Part shown: one piece after another, positions 36,901 through 47,631 of the stretch | Layout: every line of letters starts with the position of its first letter | Position numbering within the stretch: the stretch's first letter is position 1 | Source: Colius striatus | Lineage: Eukaryota > Chordata > Aves > Coliiformes > Coliidae | Assembly (NCBI RefSeq): GCF_028858725.1 | Contig: NC_084768.1 | Coordinates: 29,232,664 to 29,296,663 of the forward strand | Reading direction: 5' to 3' | DNA: 64,000 nucleotides | Translations under genes and position numbers: made by a program | The notes under the pieces: model-generated | Seen by the model: the letters and a program-made list of their open reading frames with translations, nothing else | What the model was told of the DNA's origin: nothing | Database searches by the model: none

Positions 36901-39900
36901 GGTTTAGGTGGATTTCTTATTAACTCATTTGGGATCAAGAACACAGGTCAGAAAGCATTCTTCTGGACAACTGAGTCCTAGTGCTGTTCACAAACTGATC
37001 AGGTTCCTCTTGAAATCCAGCTGACTTTCATGCTTGCATTTGGTTTTATTGTCCAGCCCCTCTCCTTCCTGCTCTGATGGTTGGAAACCTTCATATTTTC
37101 CATGCTGTTTATTCAGTTCCTCATTTTATTCCTGTCCTTGATCTTAAATAGCACCTCTCCTCTCTGTTATTTTCCACTGCTTCCCTCGTCCTTGATCTAT
37201 TTATAGGGAGCAATTGTATCCCCTTTCAGATGGTGTTTTGCAAGGCCAAAGAAGCCGAGCAGCTCTGACAGATTCTAGGGCAGAGGAAAAACTCCTACAA
37301 ACCTGCCTGGTCACTGAGCTAATGGGATTGTTTGGAAAGAAATGGGTTTGGGGTTTTTTTTCCTCCAAACATCCAAAACATCAAACCCACAACCTAAACA
37401 CCAGCTCTTAAAAAGGTTTGCTGCCAGCAATTTTGAGTCGTTTTTCTTCGGTGAAGCCATAGGCACATTTTTTTTAGCCTACCACAAACAAGAGCTCATT
37501 CAAAACTTTTGGCTAGCAACCAGCTTTTCTCTCAGAAGGAGAAAATAAAAAAAGCTACCATCAGGTTGGCTGCTCTGCTTGTATTTCCTGGAAACACATC
37601 TCAGTTGATGAAACTTCAGCAGGAAGCATCTCAGACTGCAGACTGAAACTGAGGTCGGTCCAGCTAAGAAAAAGCATTGTGGCTGGGGCTTTCGTGAGAG
37701 ATGTGGAAGAACATTGTGCAGAATAATTGTAGTGAGAGTTGTGCAGAACAGGGGCTGGACTATAGGAAATAATGTGTCCCTGTAAGCAGAATGTGGCTGC
37801 AGAAGCAGCGGAACAGCCCTTTGAAGATGGATCCATTCATTGCTTGATATTCAGCGGAGCTGCTGGCAAACCAGACTACAAATCTAGTTTGTCTTGGATC
37901 TACAGGACAAGCCTGAAGCTGTGTCTCCTGCATTCTGGAGGGAAGACCTTGGGCTTTGCCTAGCTGTCTCTTGCTGCTTCTTTTTCTTATCTGTATCCTG
38001 ATGCAGAATGAGGGAAGGCTTTGTGAAAATAGTTTGCATTCATGTCTCAGAATCACAGATTCTTAAGGGTTGGAAGGGACCTTGAAAGCTCATCCAGCCC
38101 AACTCCCCAGCCAGAGCAGAGCCACCTAGAGCAGGTCACACAGGAACTCATCCATCTGGGTTTGAATGTATCCAGAGAAGGAGACTCCACAACCCATCTG
38201 GGCAGCCCCTTCCAGTGCTCCCTCACCTCAACAGGGAAGAAATTCTTGCTTGTGTTTCTTTGGAAACTCTGATGTTCCAGCTTATACCCATTGCCCCTTG
38301 TCTTCTAGATTCTTCTACCAAAATGATCAAGGCTTTTTAGACCATTGGGCTTTTTAGCCAGTTAGACATAGTTCTTCAAAGTATTGTTGATTTCCACTCA
38401 TCTAATGATCATGACTAGGTCTGCGCAGCACACAGACAGGAAACCTAAGGGTGGAAGAACACCATCTATTTGCTCTTTTTAATTTGTTTAGCTCAGGTTT
38501 TATTTGAGTTTTCAGTTGTGTCCAGGAAAGCTTTTGCCCTCCTTTTCCCATGCTGTAGGCAATGATCTGCCTCTGCTGTGCAACAGACATTGTCATCTCT
38601 GTCTTTCCCTCTAGGTTTACCGCACTGAATTTATTGCCAAATGGAGGAAGCTGAGGCTGGATGTGATTCTTTGTCCCATGCTGGGGCCAGCCTTCAACCA
38701 TGGCTACGCTGGGAAGCTACTTGGTAAACTTCATTGAGGTGTCTCAGGATGCACCCATGGTGCTGCTTGTGGGCAGAGCTGCAGCAAGATATTTTGGTCT
38801 CTTGGACATTCTCCAAACCATGTGTGGGGCTTGGTTTTCCCTCTGGGGAAGAAAGCAAAGGAGAGGCTTTCTCTGGATGAGTCTTCTCATGCCTCCACCT
38901 CACCTGAGCTGTAGGTGTTGGGATTATTAAGGGCTACCAATTAAAGGCACATCTCTCCCAGTCATTATCTGTTCTGTAGAAAGCCCAAGAGCTACTCTTG
39001 CAGCAGAGAGTGGCTGTGAGGATGATTGTCAGAGGAGTGGTGGACCTTAGTACAAGACCAGGCTCTTCTGAACGTTGCCATCTTACATTTCCCAAGACTT
39101 TGCAAATAGCAGAAAGGCTCTTTGCCTGTGACTTGCAGGAAAAGGCATTTTTTTACAGCTTCCAGCAAACAGTCAGGGTCCTGCATCTCTCCCTAGCAAT
39201 GTCCCTTTGGGATCCAAATTATAGAAAGGGACACCTGGATTATCCTGAAAAGACAGTTGAGATTTTACCCTGAGGTATGGGAGACATAGATGCAATCAGA
39301 TCAAGTACTCATATCTGTCCCTCCCAGAGCAGATCTCATCTCCACCCAACTGTCAGGTGAAGGCATGGGTCTCTCTCTGGTCTCAGCAACGCTGTGACCC
39401 TCCAAAGTCTCCATCAAAAGTCCCTTTGAAAGCAGCATGTTTTCAGTCTCGTTGGGTCCAGCATCTCCAGTCTACAACTCCTGCAATCCAAATTGGCATC
39501 TGAAAGTCATTGCTGGCCCAGCACATTAACTTTTGCCATTTTGCATGCTCTGTGTGATCTTTTCCAGCTGCAACCTCCTACACCAATTTATACAACGTCT
39601 TGAACTTCCCTGCTGGGGTGGTGCCGGTCAGCACGGTCACGGCGGCCGATGAAGAGGAGCTGAAGCATTACCGAGGGCACTACAGAGACCCTTGGGATAA
39701 AAGGCTGAAAGAGGTCAGTGGGGAAGGAGCCCAGCTCTTAGCAGAAGGTTATGAGTGGCACAGTGACACCACCTCTGTGGCACATTGTGCCAGGGCTCGT
39801 CTACATCCCCTGATGAGAGCAGGAGCTCCTTTCATAACGCAGTTTGCATACACCGCGTTACTGCCCTGCCCGTGGTGTGGCTATGCTGGTGCCCATCAGC

Positions 39901-40134
39901 CTGACAACTGTCCCCATGCATGTCTTCCTTTGTCTTCTCTTCCTATAACACCCAAGGAAGCTCTCCCCATGTGCCCTGACCCAGCACCGTGTTTCATTTC
40001 TGCAGGCTGTGGCAGGAGCCGTGGGGCTGCCGGTGGCCGTGCAGTGCGTGGCTCTGCCGTGGCAGGACGAGCTGTGCCTTCGCTTCATGAAGGAGGTGGA
40101 GACACTTGCTCGTGGCACAAAGAGAACTGTGTGA
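27901..40134 (+). CDS. FAAH-like amidase, tandem copy B (15 coding exons, 588 aa)
   Basis: Second complete amidase-signature gene of the array. Exons: 27901-28110, 29086-29199, 29841-29984, 30882-31015, 31329-31535, 32078-32118, 32736-32860, 33617-33742, 34471-34568, 35194-35293, 35840-35883, 36455-36494, 38615-38723, 39568-39713, 40006-40134. All introns are GT-AG with phases as in copy A, and the frame is open throughout. Residues 20-37 form a membrane segment, then a basic/acidic helix. The triad is Lys150 (ISIKD), Ser225 (GGSSGGE) and Ser249, but the nucleophile loop reads DVAGSIRLP where copies A and C have D-V/I-GGS. Met-Ile-Asn-Tyr replaces human Met191-Phe192-Ser193-Tyr194, so substrate preference may differ. 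An in-frame ATG at 27856 could add 15 residues; I chose 27901 because copy C starts at the matching place. It looks functional. Chicken vitamin D3 hydroxylase-associated protein belongs to this FAAH-like group; whether B or C is its orthologue needs alignment. Confidence 0.92.
29319..29745 (+). mobile_element. CR1 LINE 3' fragment in copy B intron 2
   Basis: CR1 3' region (GAGGAGTGGCTGAGGGAGCT, then GGCCTCAAGTTGCACCAGG), ending near AAACAATGCTGTGGTTCTT. It starts about 120 bp after exon 2 of copy B. Confidence 0.87.
30132..30714 (+). mobile_element. Lone LTR of an avian ERVL-type endogenous retrovirus
   Basis: About 580 bp opening TGTCCTGATTTCAATTGAG and closing CTGGCTGGGGTTAAACCC, with internal ATAGAGTTAACTTTCCTCC and a T-rich middle. 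This matches my memory of the common bird ERVL LTR family. No internal retroviral sequence is beside it, so it is a solo LTR fossil in intron 3 of copy B, moderately old by its divergence. Confidence 0.7.
37140..37330 (-). mobile_element. Possible ancient CR1 fragment in copy B intron 12
   Basis: TTGTATCCCCTTTCAGA followed by TTTGCAAGGCCAAAGAAGCC resembles the reversed Q-C-L-Y / RLNK region of old CR1 families. It is heavily diverged, so the call is tentative. Confidence 0.35.
38046..38340 (-). mobile_element. CR1 LINE 3' fragment in copy B intron 12
   Basis: Reversed CR1 tail (CAGAATCACAGATTCTTAAG), then GGTTGGAAGGGACCTTGAAA, GGGCAGCCCC and TCACCTCAACAGGGAAGAAA. It is clearly diverged at its inner end. 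Confidence 0.85.
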
Positions 40135-40261
40135 TTTCTGAGAACCTGCCTTCACTGTGATGACTTTTCTTTCCCTTTCCCTCACTCCAGCCACTTCCTA
40201 CCTGATGCACAAAGTAGATAGTGACCTGCAGGCTCTGAACCACTGTTGTAAATGAACTGGC

Positions 40262-40267
40262 AATAAA
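40262..40267 (+). terminator. Poly(A) signal of FAAH-like copy B
   Basis: A canonical AATAAA lies 128 bp after the stop codon of copy B and is followed within 40 bp by a T/GT-rich stretch. Confidence 0.75.
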
Positions 40268-40423
40268 TGCTGTTTAAATATAGTCAGCAACAATCTCTCC
40301 TCTGTTTAAATTGTCCTTCTCTGGTAAACTGAGTCAGAAAAACAAAAGAAAGGAATGAGGAATGCTGGACCAAAGGAGTCCAATAAGTATAGTGTAACAA
40401 TATCTGTGCATGATATTTTAGGA

Positions 40424-40677
40424 CAAGAGGAAATGGCCTCAAGTTGTGCCAGGGGAGGTTTAGATTGGAGATTAGGAAGGACTTTTTCAGCTGAGATGGT
40501 TGTTAAATACTGGAACGAGCTGCCCAGGGTTGAGTCCCCATCCCTGGAGATATTTAAGAGACATGTAGCTGAGGTGCTGAGGGACATGGGTTAGTGGTGG
40601 GATGGCTGTGTTGGGCTAGTGGTTGAACTTGATCTCAAAAGTCTTTTGCAACCAAAACAACTCTATGATTCTATGTT
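40424..40677 (+). mobile_element. CR1 LINE 3' fragment downstream of copy B
   Basis: CR1 3' end from AAATGGCCTCAAGTTG to a canonical ACTCTATGATTCTATG terminus, starting about 160 bp after the copy B poly(A) signal. Confidence 0.87.
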
Positions 40678-41321
40678 AGACCAAAGAGCTGTTTACCCCA
40701 ACGTTTAACTTCCAACAGTGGGCAGGAGCAGACGTTTGTGAGAGAGTATAACCTGGTAAGTGCAGGATTCCCTCTAGGGCTGTGCCATTGGTTGGCAAAG
40801 CCTAGCAGTCAGCCCATCATTTTAAACAGCTGCCAAGAAAGCTCTCCTTCGTGTTGGGCCCCTTTCTGCACTCGTTTACTCTCTTATCTCCACACCATCC
40901 GGTGGCAGAGAGCTCTGTGGTTTAACTGTGCAGCGAGTAGTGGAAACCTTAATTCGCTTTGAGGTAGCAATTGTTCCGCCTTCACTCCTGTTCCTCATTG
41001 TTTCTTCCAGTAAAGCCATGGGAGGTGAAGGTTGCTGGGTGGTTTGGGGGTTTTTATTTCCTATAAGCACTTGAGTGAAACTTAGTTTTCATCATTTCTG
41101 TGTCTACGTTTAGACCATTCGCACTGTTTGGTGCTTCCAACGTCACCGTGACGGTTGTGTGCTGCTTCTCAACCCAGCCTTTGCTCTCGAGGAACAGGCT
41201 GGATGGGAAGGTGGGCAATGATAGGGGAAACCAAAATGCTTTCAATAAGCAAGTGTATCTAGAAACAAGGCATTGTCACTAGCAATGACTCACACCTTCT
41301 CCTAGTCTGTACATCTATTTG

Positions 41322-41912
41322 GGATGCATCAAGAAGAGTGTGGGCAGCAGGTTGAGGGAGGTTCTGCTCCCCCTCTGCTCTGCCCTGGTGAGGCCTCATC
41401 TGGAGTACTATGTCTGGTTCTGGGCTCCCCAGCTCAAGAGGGACATGGAACTTGTAGAGAGAGTCCAATAAAGGACTAGTAAGATGATCAGGGGGCTGAA
41501 ACATTTGTCTTACGAGGAAAGGCTGCAGGACTTGGAGGTGTTCAGCCTGGAGAACAGGAGACTGAGGGGGACCTCATTAACACAAGTAGTTGAAAGGTGT
41601 TTGTCAGGAGGATGGGGTGACACTTTTTTCTGTAGTGCCCAGTGACAGGACTGGGGGTAATGGACATGAGCTGGAGCACAAAGAGTTCCACTTCAACACA
41701 AGGAGAAACTTGTTTGCTGTGGGGGTGAGGGAGCCCTGGCCCAGGCTGCCCAGGGAGGGTGTGGAGGCTCCTTCTCTGGAGGTTTCCAAACCCACCTGGA
41801 CACGTTCCTGTGTGACCTGATGGAGGGGAACCTGCTTTAGCAAGAGGTTGGACTGGATGATCCCTAGAGATCCCTTCCAACCCCTCTCCATCCTGTGATT
41901 CTATGATCTCTC
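41322..41912 (+). mobile_element. CR1 LINE fragment between copy B and the pseudogene
   Basis: Longer CR1 piece starting GGGATGCATCAAGAAGAGTG, through the RT C-terminal region and 3' UTR, to TCCTGTGATTCTATGA. Same subfamily as the copies in FAAH-A intron 3 and in NSUN4. Confidence 0.88.
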
Positions 41913-42033
41913 CAGGCATAGAGGCTGTAACCAATACTTCCCCAGCAGGAGAAAGCCACAGGGCCAAGGGCCACCACATCTCTTGTTAATTATCAGCCTC
42001 CCTGGGGCTGTGTAACCACCAGCCTCACACAGT

Positions 42034-42122
42034 TTAGAAGTGGGCTTGGCAGCATGAGGTGAATGGTTGGACTCCATGATCTTAAAGGTCTTTTCCAACC
42101 TAAATGATTCTGTGATTGTATG
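42034..42122 (+). mobile_element. Short CR1 LINE 3' end
   Basis: Only the last 90 bp of a CR1: GTGGGCTTGGCAGCATGAGG, GATCTTAAAGGTCTTTTCC, GATTCTGTGATTGTATG. Confidence 0.8.
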
Positions 42123-43946
42123 GTCACAAGCAGGGCTGGATCACATGGTGGGTGCAGGCTCCTCAGCCTGACTCACCATCCCCTGCTCAGCACAGGGCAG
42201 GGGGAAGGTCCAAGGCACAGTGGTGCTCTCAGAAGATGCCCTGACTGCATGATTACTGCTGGGCAGCACCAGCCACAGAGCTGCTGCCTGATGAGAGTTT
42301 GCCAAATGACTCTGACTATGTCAGGCCAGGAGCAAAGGACTTTTATCTGTCCTCTCATAGGGAAAGTGGGAACTCACCATTAAACATGTAACGTGCCCCA
42401 GGTAACATTCCCAGTTAGATCTGAGCACAAATACCTTGTTTTGCTAGAAGAAAACAACAATGTCCTTTGCTCATGTATCCCTCTGTATCTTTGCAAGGCT
42501 GAATGAAGTGAGAGAGTCCTATTTCTTAAAGGAATTTCCCCATGCATACTTGTGCTTCACATTCCAGCTGCCTGTTGTGGGAGGCTCTGGAAAGGACTTA
42601 CTATTCCTCTCACTCCCCTCTCCTGCCTCCAGTCAGTCACTGGATCTCAGGATCTCACAGCATTAGCTCCCAGCACTCAAAGTCCTCACTATGATCCAGC
42701 AGATACTGAAGCAAAGTGCATGGGTGCTCTCATCTCTGGTCTGCTGCTCACCCAAAGCTTTCCTGGCACTGCAGTGGATGAAGTGGAGACCTAGCTAAAA
42801 GAAGACGAATGAGACGTGGGGGTTTGGACACGAGATGACAGGTTTGGACCAGATGCCAGGATCTGTTCAGGAATTTAAAGAGCAGGTGAGTGCCTCAGCT
42901 TGGCAGAGAGCAAAGAACCTTCCTGAGGAAATCTGTGAAAATAACTCTTTCTCAAGACAGGTTGTCCAAGAAGTTAGTTTGCATTAAATAAATGTGGGGG
43001 GAAAGCAGAGAGGGTGATGCTGAGAGCAGCCTGTTGAGCTCAGCTACTGAAACTCAAGGAGAGAAAAGCCTTAAGGAGGGCATAACTTCAGGTTTGCAAG
43101 AGAGTTCTTCCTCCAGAGCTCCCCTGGGGCTGGTGACAGGATGTCAGCTCCTTCCCACAGCCACCACCACAGCACTGTCCTGTGGCTCCTTCACCACGAG
43201 CTGTTGGCTCAGGCTCCACAGCCCTTGCAGACCTGCACCATCTGTTTGCAGAGTGCCTGTCCAGCTGCCTGCCACTGACCAAAGTCCAGGGGTCAGTTTA
43301 TCTTGGAGAATTAGGCAGAAATGGCAGCTTTTGGCCAAAAGAGCTTTCTTTCTACTAGTTTTTCTCATCTCCAGCACAATATCCTGGGTATGGTCTTTGC
43401 TTTGATCCTTTTTCCTCCTTCCTTGTGATTTTAATAACAATTTAAATCTCCTCAAGCCACATTTCATTCTACAGCCAGATAAATAACTGAGAAAGGTTGG
43501 GAGACTGAGTCATCAGGCAATCCAGCTTCTTGATTTATTTTGCAGAGTATTTTCTTCAGTTTGCAGATTAGACTTTGACTGATCACAACATCAGAACCAA
43601 ATAAATCTCTCTAGAAGAGCTAAAATCAGCAAAACATGAGTTGTTAGGACAGCCTTTTACAGTATACAAAGCAAACAGAGCTCTCTGGTGGAACAGAAAG
43701 TCTTAGAAGGGTGTTAGAGACACAAACATCCTCAGGACTCCAGACGTTAATTCCAAATGAGTTTTGAGGGAGGAGGTAGCCAAGGTAGCTAAAAGTAAAT
43801 GTTTAAAAAGTAGATGAAATGAAACACTTTGACATACCAGGGCCCATCCTTGAAAAATGCAAGAGCTGGGGCTAGTACATCTTTCAGTCTGAAACAGCTG
43901 TTAGCTGCACAAAGCCTCATCAATCCAAGCACAGTTTCAGTTTGCT

Positions 43947-43985
43947 GCTTCTTCTTCTTCTTCTTCTTCTTCTTCTTCTTTCTTT
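43947..43985 (+). repeat. (CTT)n microsatellite inside the decayed FAAH unit
   Basis: About 11 TTC/CTT units, then a T-rich run. Confidence 0.85.
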
Positions 43986-44247
43986 TTCCTTATTTTTTTT
44001 CTGCTGTTGTTCTCCTTTACAGTCAAATCCCCTGACTTCTCCCCTGCTCTGCTTGTCCATGGTGAGGCCAGTGAAAAGCCCAAGTTGCTGCTGTAAGCTT
44101 TGGGCCCAGCCATGGAGCAGCTGGGAGCATCCCCATCCAGTCACCATCAGGATGCTGAAGTCTCTGCTGTCATTCTCTGGGACAGACCTGTGTGAGACAC
44201 CAGCCATGGTGGTAGAAGTAGGGATGCTCCTGGAGTTCTAGTGAAGA

Positions 44248-44320
44248 ATCATAGGATTGTTTTGGTTGGAAACGACCTTTAAGATCATCAGGTCCAACCA
44301 TGAGCCCTGGGGAACATCAC
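44248..44320 (-). mobile_element. Short CR1 3' end abutting the relict exon 9
   Basis: Reversed CR1 tail AGAATCATAGGATTG, GTTTTGGTTGGAAACGACC. It sits directly before the surviving half of exon 9 of the decayed FAAH unit. Confidence 0.8.
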
Positions 44321-45935
44321 TAACAGCTCTCTGCAGCATCTTTGCTGATTATGTCTCTGCCTTGCTGGAGAAGTTGTAAGTAGAATCCATATAACCCACC
44401 TGGTTATGGAAGGGCCCAAGGAAATGGTGTAATACCCACTACAGTGGGAAAGATGTAGGAATGGTCAGCCTCTGCTGTCAGAGGTGTGAGGGTTGGTATG
44501 GGAGGTTTCTCTCCCCATCCTATTGCAGTTTAGTCAGGGAAAGCCAACAGTGTCCTCAAACAGAGGATCTTGAGTAAGGGTTGAGTGAAGCAGACCCTCA
44601 CCTCTCAGCTGATGTTACTGGAAAGGTGCAGATGAAGTAGTGGCAAGTGTCTTACCAGCTGTTATGTTTTGTGAGTGTTGGTGGAGTCGGGCTGGAATGG
44701 AGGAAAGTCTTATGCTTCCAACAGATATTCCAGGCTGAAATGAGTCAGGGACTGGAGAGCTCCCAGAAAATATTTATTCAGCCCCCTGATCTAACTGAAA
44801 CAACTTCTCCAGAGGAGACCAGCCCGTTCCACTGTGATTTCAACATTTGGTGAAACGTCTGTAGAATTCTTTCAGAGCAGCGTAGTTGATGTGCCTCATC
44901 TTCTAAACTGATGTGGAAAAGCACAAGTGCTTGGTTCCAAAAACAACATATACAGATACAAAGAAAAGCCAGGATCATATACAGATGCAGCTGTCAGCAT
45001 GTGTTCTCTGTTGTTTAAATCAAAATGGAGTCAAAGGTGACTTAGAAATAACGATTAACAATTTAGAGGGAAGACAGGTCAGTTGGACAACATTTCTGTC
45101 AAAACCCAGCTGCCTGAGAGCTGAGAGTGTTGGGTGGAGTGTGATGACAGCAAGTCAGTGCAGTTTTGCTTTTGCAAGCAGAAGGAGTGCAGCTCTTGCT
45201 GAGGACAGGAGTAGACTGAGTGTCCTTCTTTCTGTGAGGGTCCAAAGTGAAGGAGATGTCATGGATGCCACAATGAAATCCCAGACCTGTTGCTGGAGGC
45301 TGACTCCTCTTGTGAAATAGGTCATGGCTTTCATCTTCACTCCACTGATCAGTTTGACCTCAGACTTGGATTGATTCAGGCAAGAAAAAGACTGCAAGAA
45401 CATTGCACTTGTCTTTGGTTGTTTAGTGCACACTGGGGCAATGTGGAGGAGTGAGCACCCACCTGTGAGCCAGGCAAGTCTCTGTCCTCTGGCACGGATC
45501 TGAGATTGGAACTGGGACACCCCTTTGCTTCTCTGCCTTGCTTTCCCCACAGGGACAGTGGTCTGTTTCTCAGTGGATTTTCCTCCCAAGCACCCCTTTT
45601 CCTAGATGTGACTCCATACAAAGCCACCCACTGTGGCACAGCCCATCCACCTCCCTGTAGCTACTCCCCTCCATGGCAGGGACTCCTCAACTCCATGTGG
45701 CTCTTGCAGTGCCTCAGCAGGGCTACTTGGAGAGTGCAAAACAAGCTTGGATTTGAAATCCTTCCCAATCCCAGGGGTAGATTCAACCTTCAGTCCCTGC
45801 AGTGACTCCCCACTGCCCGTGTCCCCGCTGCAGGCTGTGGCAGGAGCCATGGGGCAGCCTGTGACCTGGCTCTGCGTGGCAGGAAGAGATGAACCTTCCT
45901 CTTCATTAAGGAGGTGGCGATGCTCATGCATTGAC

Positions 45936-47631
45936 AGGGAAAGGGGCTTCCTCAGCAGCATTCAGCCACCTGTAAATGCAGATGGGCCTGCTGATAAATG
46001 TGCCCTTTGAAACACCATGCTGGTCTGCAGGCAGCTGGCTCTGGCTCCGTTAAACATTTGCCAAGTGTTTAAAGGGCAGGAAGGAAGCACAAGTCCCAGT
46101 GTTGGAGCAGATGTGGGAAGGCAATGCCCTGACACTTCCTAACACAGGGTAAAAAACACTCCCACATCCACTCAGCCCGTTGCAGAGGTTCCCCAGAGCC
46201 TGGGAGAGGGCTGGGTGGTGCGTGATGACCCTGTTCTCACGCCCCATCCAGAGGCACCCGCTGCAGGCAGCAGTGTGGGGCAGGGGCTGGAGCTGCCTGG
46301 GCTGTGGGCATGGCCCCTGGCTGCTGCTCTCCTACAGCCAGCAGTGCCTCAGCTGAAAGGGAACACAGCACAAAGCCAGCTTAATTTGTTACCACACAAC
46401 TAAACTGCTGTCTGTCCCAGCCTGTTTCCTAGAGGATGTCAAAGATAATTTTCAGCAGAGGCTTTCACCAGTTTCCCTGGTTAAAAACAAAAAGAACATT
46501 CCCTATTGACACAAGCAGTTACAGTAAACAACAGTCAGCTCTTATAACTGCTAAGAGTGAACTTGGCAATGGATGAAAAATCAAGCATGAAAGGCCTGCC
46601 CTCCCCTAATGGCAGAAGGCTCTTCACCTTCCTTTCCATATCCAGCCACACTGTCAGAGCAGGATGAGGTACAGGACCTCTGGCCATCGAGTGCAACCTT
46701 GCAGAGTTCTGTAATGCACAATCTAGCTGCCTAAAAACCTTTGTCAGGGTGAGATCCATAGGAGGACCCACCATTCAAAATCAGCAGAGATCACAGGCAA
46801 ACCATGGTGTTTGCTTTGGGGCTGATGCTGGCTGGCTTGTTGCCTCCAGCTCAGTGCATGGTCCTTGCGTGCTTGTAGTGAGAAGCATCTGTGCTGGAAA
46901 TACCCCAGACACCAGTTGTCCTGGTGTCTGTTGGAAATGGTTTGCTTCTGGCCTGCAACCCTCTGGGATTTCTCTGCTCCTAAGGCAATGCCAGCGTGAA
47001 GTGTCATGGGGTGGAACAGCATCTCCTCCTGGTGCATGCAGATGTGATGGCAGTGCTGAGCCTCATGGCATTAGCATGTCCTTTAGGATAGGCAAAGGGA
47101 TTTGGTGGGTGGGTGAGTGAGTGAGTGAGTGGGTGAGTGAGTGAGTGAGTGAGTGGGTGAGTGAGTGAGTACTCCATAGTTATGCATTCCCCCCTCATAC
47201 CATTCCCTTTCTGGTGCAAGGAAGCCTGGTGATTTTGAGCTGTTTTTTCCCCTCCTCCCATTGTCTTCTCAGGCCATGCAGGAAACAGGAGGAAATAGGA
47301 GAGCGCACATTTCCTTGTTTCTTTTGTTCAGCTCATCCCACAGCCCTTCCTCCCCAGCAGAGAGCTTCCTTCAGTCCAGAAAGCCTCTACAAACCAGACA
47401 CCCTAAGGTTCACTGGTCAGCCTTCACCTCCTCCATTTCCCACTCAATCATTCTTCAGGACACGCTCCACTGAAGGCACCTTTGCAGGAGTCACCTTTGA
47501 ACTTACAAACTACTTGCTGATCTGAGACAGTGACGCTGGGAGGAGAGACAGGTCCAAGGAGGTAGGGAAGGTTTTTCCCCCTGCTTGGTTTTTCTTTCTC
47601 ACTCCATCCCTGGGGACCAGAAGGCCACGTT
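45936..47631. other. Intergenic gap upstream of copy C
   Basis: No CpG island, no CR1 tail and no gene apart from the GTGA minisatellite. Copy C must be driven from this gap or from an unseen 5' exon. Confidence 0.4.
47103..47171 (+). repeat. (GTGA)n/(GTGG)n minisatellite before copy C
   Basis: Tetranucleotide GTGA repeats interrupted at regular intervals by GTGG give a longer unit of about 20-24 bp. It lies about 460 bp upstream of the copy C start codon. Confidence 0.85.

Larger units (their letters stand above)
42691..45935 (+). pseudogene. Decayed FAAH-like unit between copies B and C
   Basis: This is the remains of a fourth array member. At 42691-42885 an exon 1 relict reads MIQQILKQ, then VLSSLVCC, a hydrophobic stretch and a tail ending FKEQ before GTGAGT. 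It aligns with exon 1 of B and C (both the MIQQ start of C and the VLSALLC core of B are recognisable) but has a TAA at codon 36. At about 44337-44375 the 3' part of exon 9 (TTTGCTGAT to GAGAAGTT before GTAAGT) survives. At about 45245-45347 exon 10 is clear (GDVMDATMKSQ), with an in-frame TAG. At 45834-45935 an eroded exon 15 follows a CTGCAG acceptor, with deletions. A weak exon 2 resemblance lies at about 43013-43110 (EKSLKEG). Exons 3-8 and 11-14 were not found. It cannot encode an amidase. The shared MIQQ start suggests it is nearest to copy C. Confidence 0.85.

Noticed and set aside
42992-43405. 137-codon + strand open frame in the decayed FAAH unit
   Set aside because: Its start may overlap a relict exon 2, but the rest has no amidase resemblance, so I do not call it a gene.
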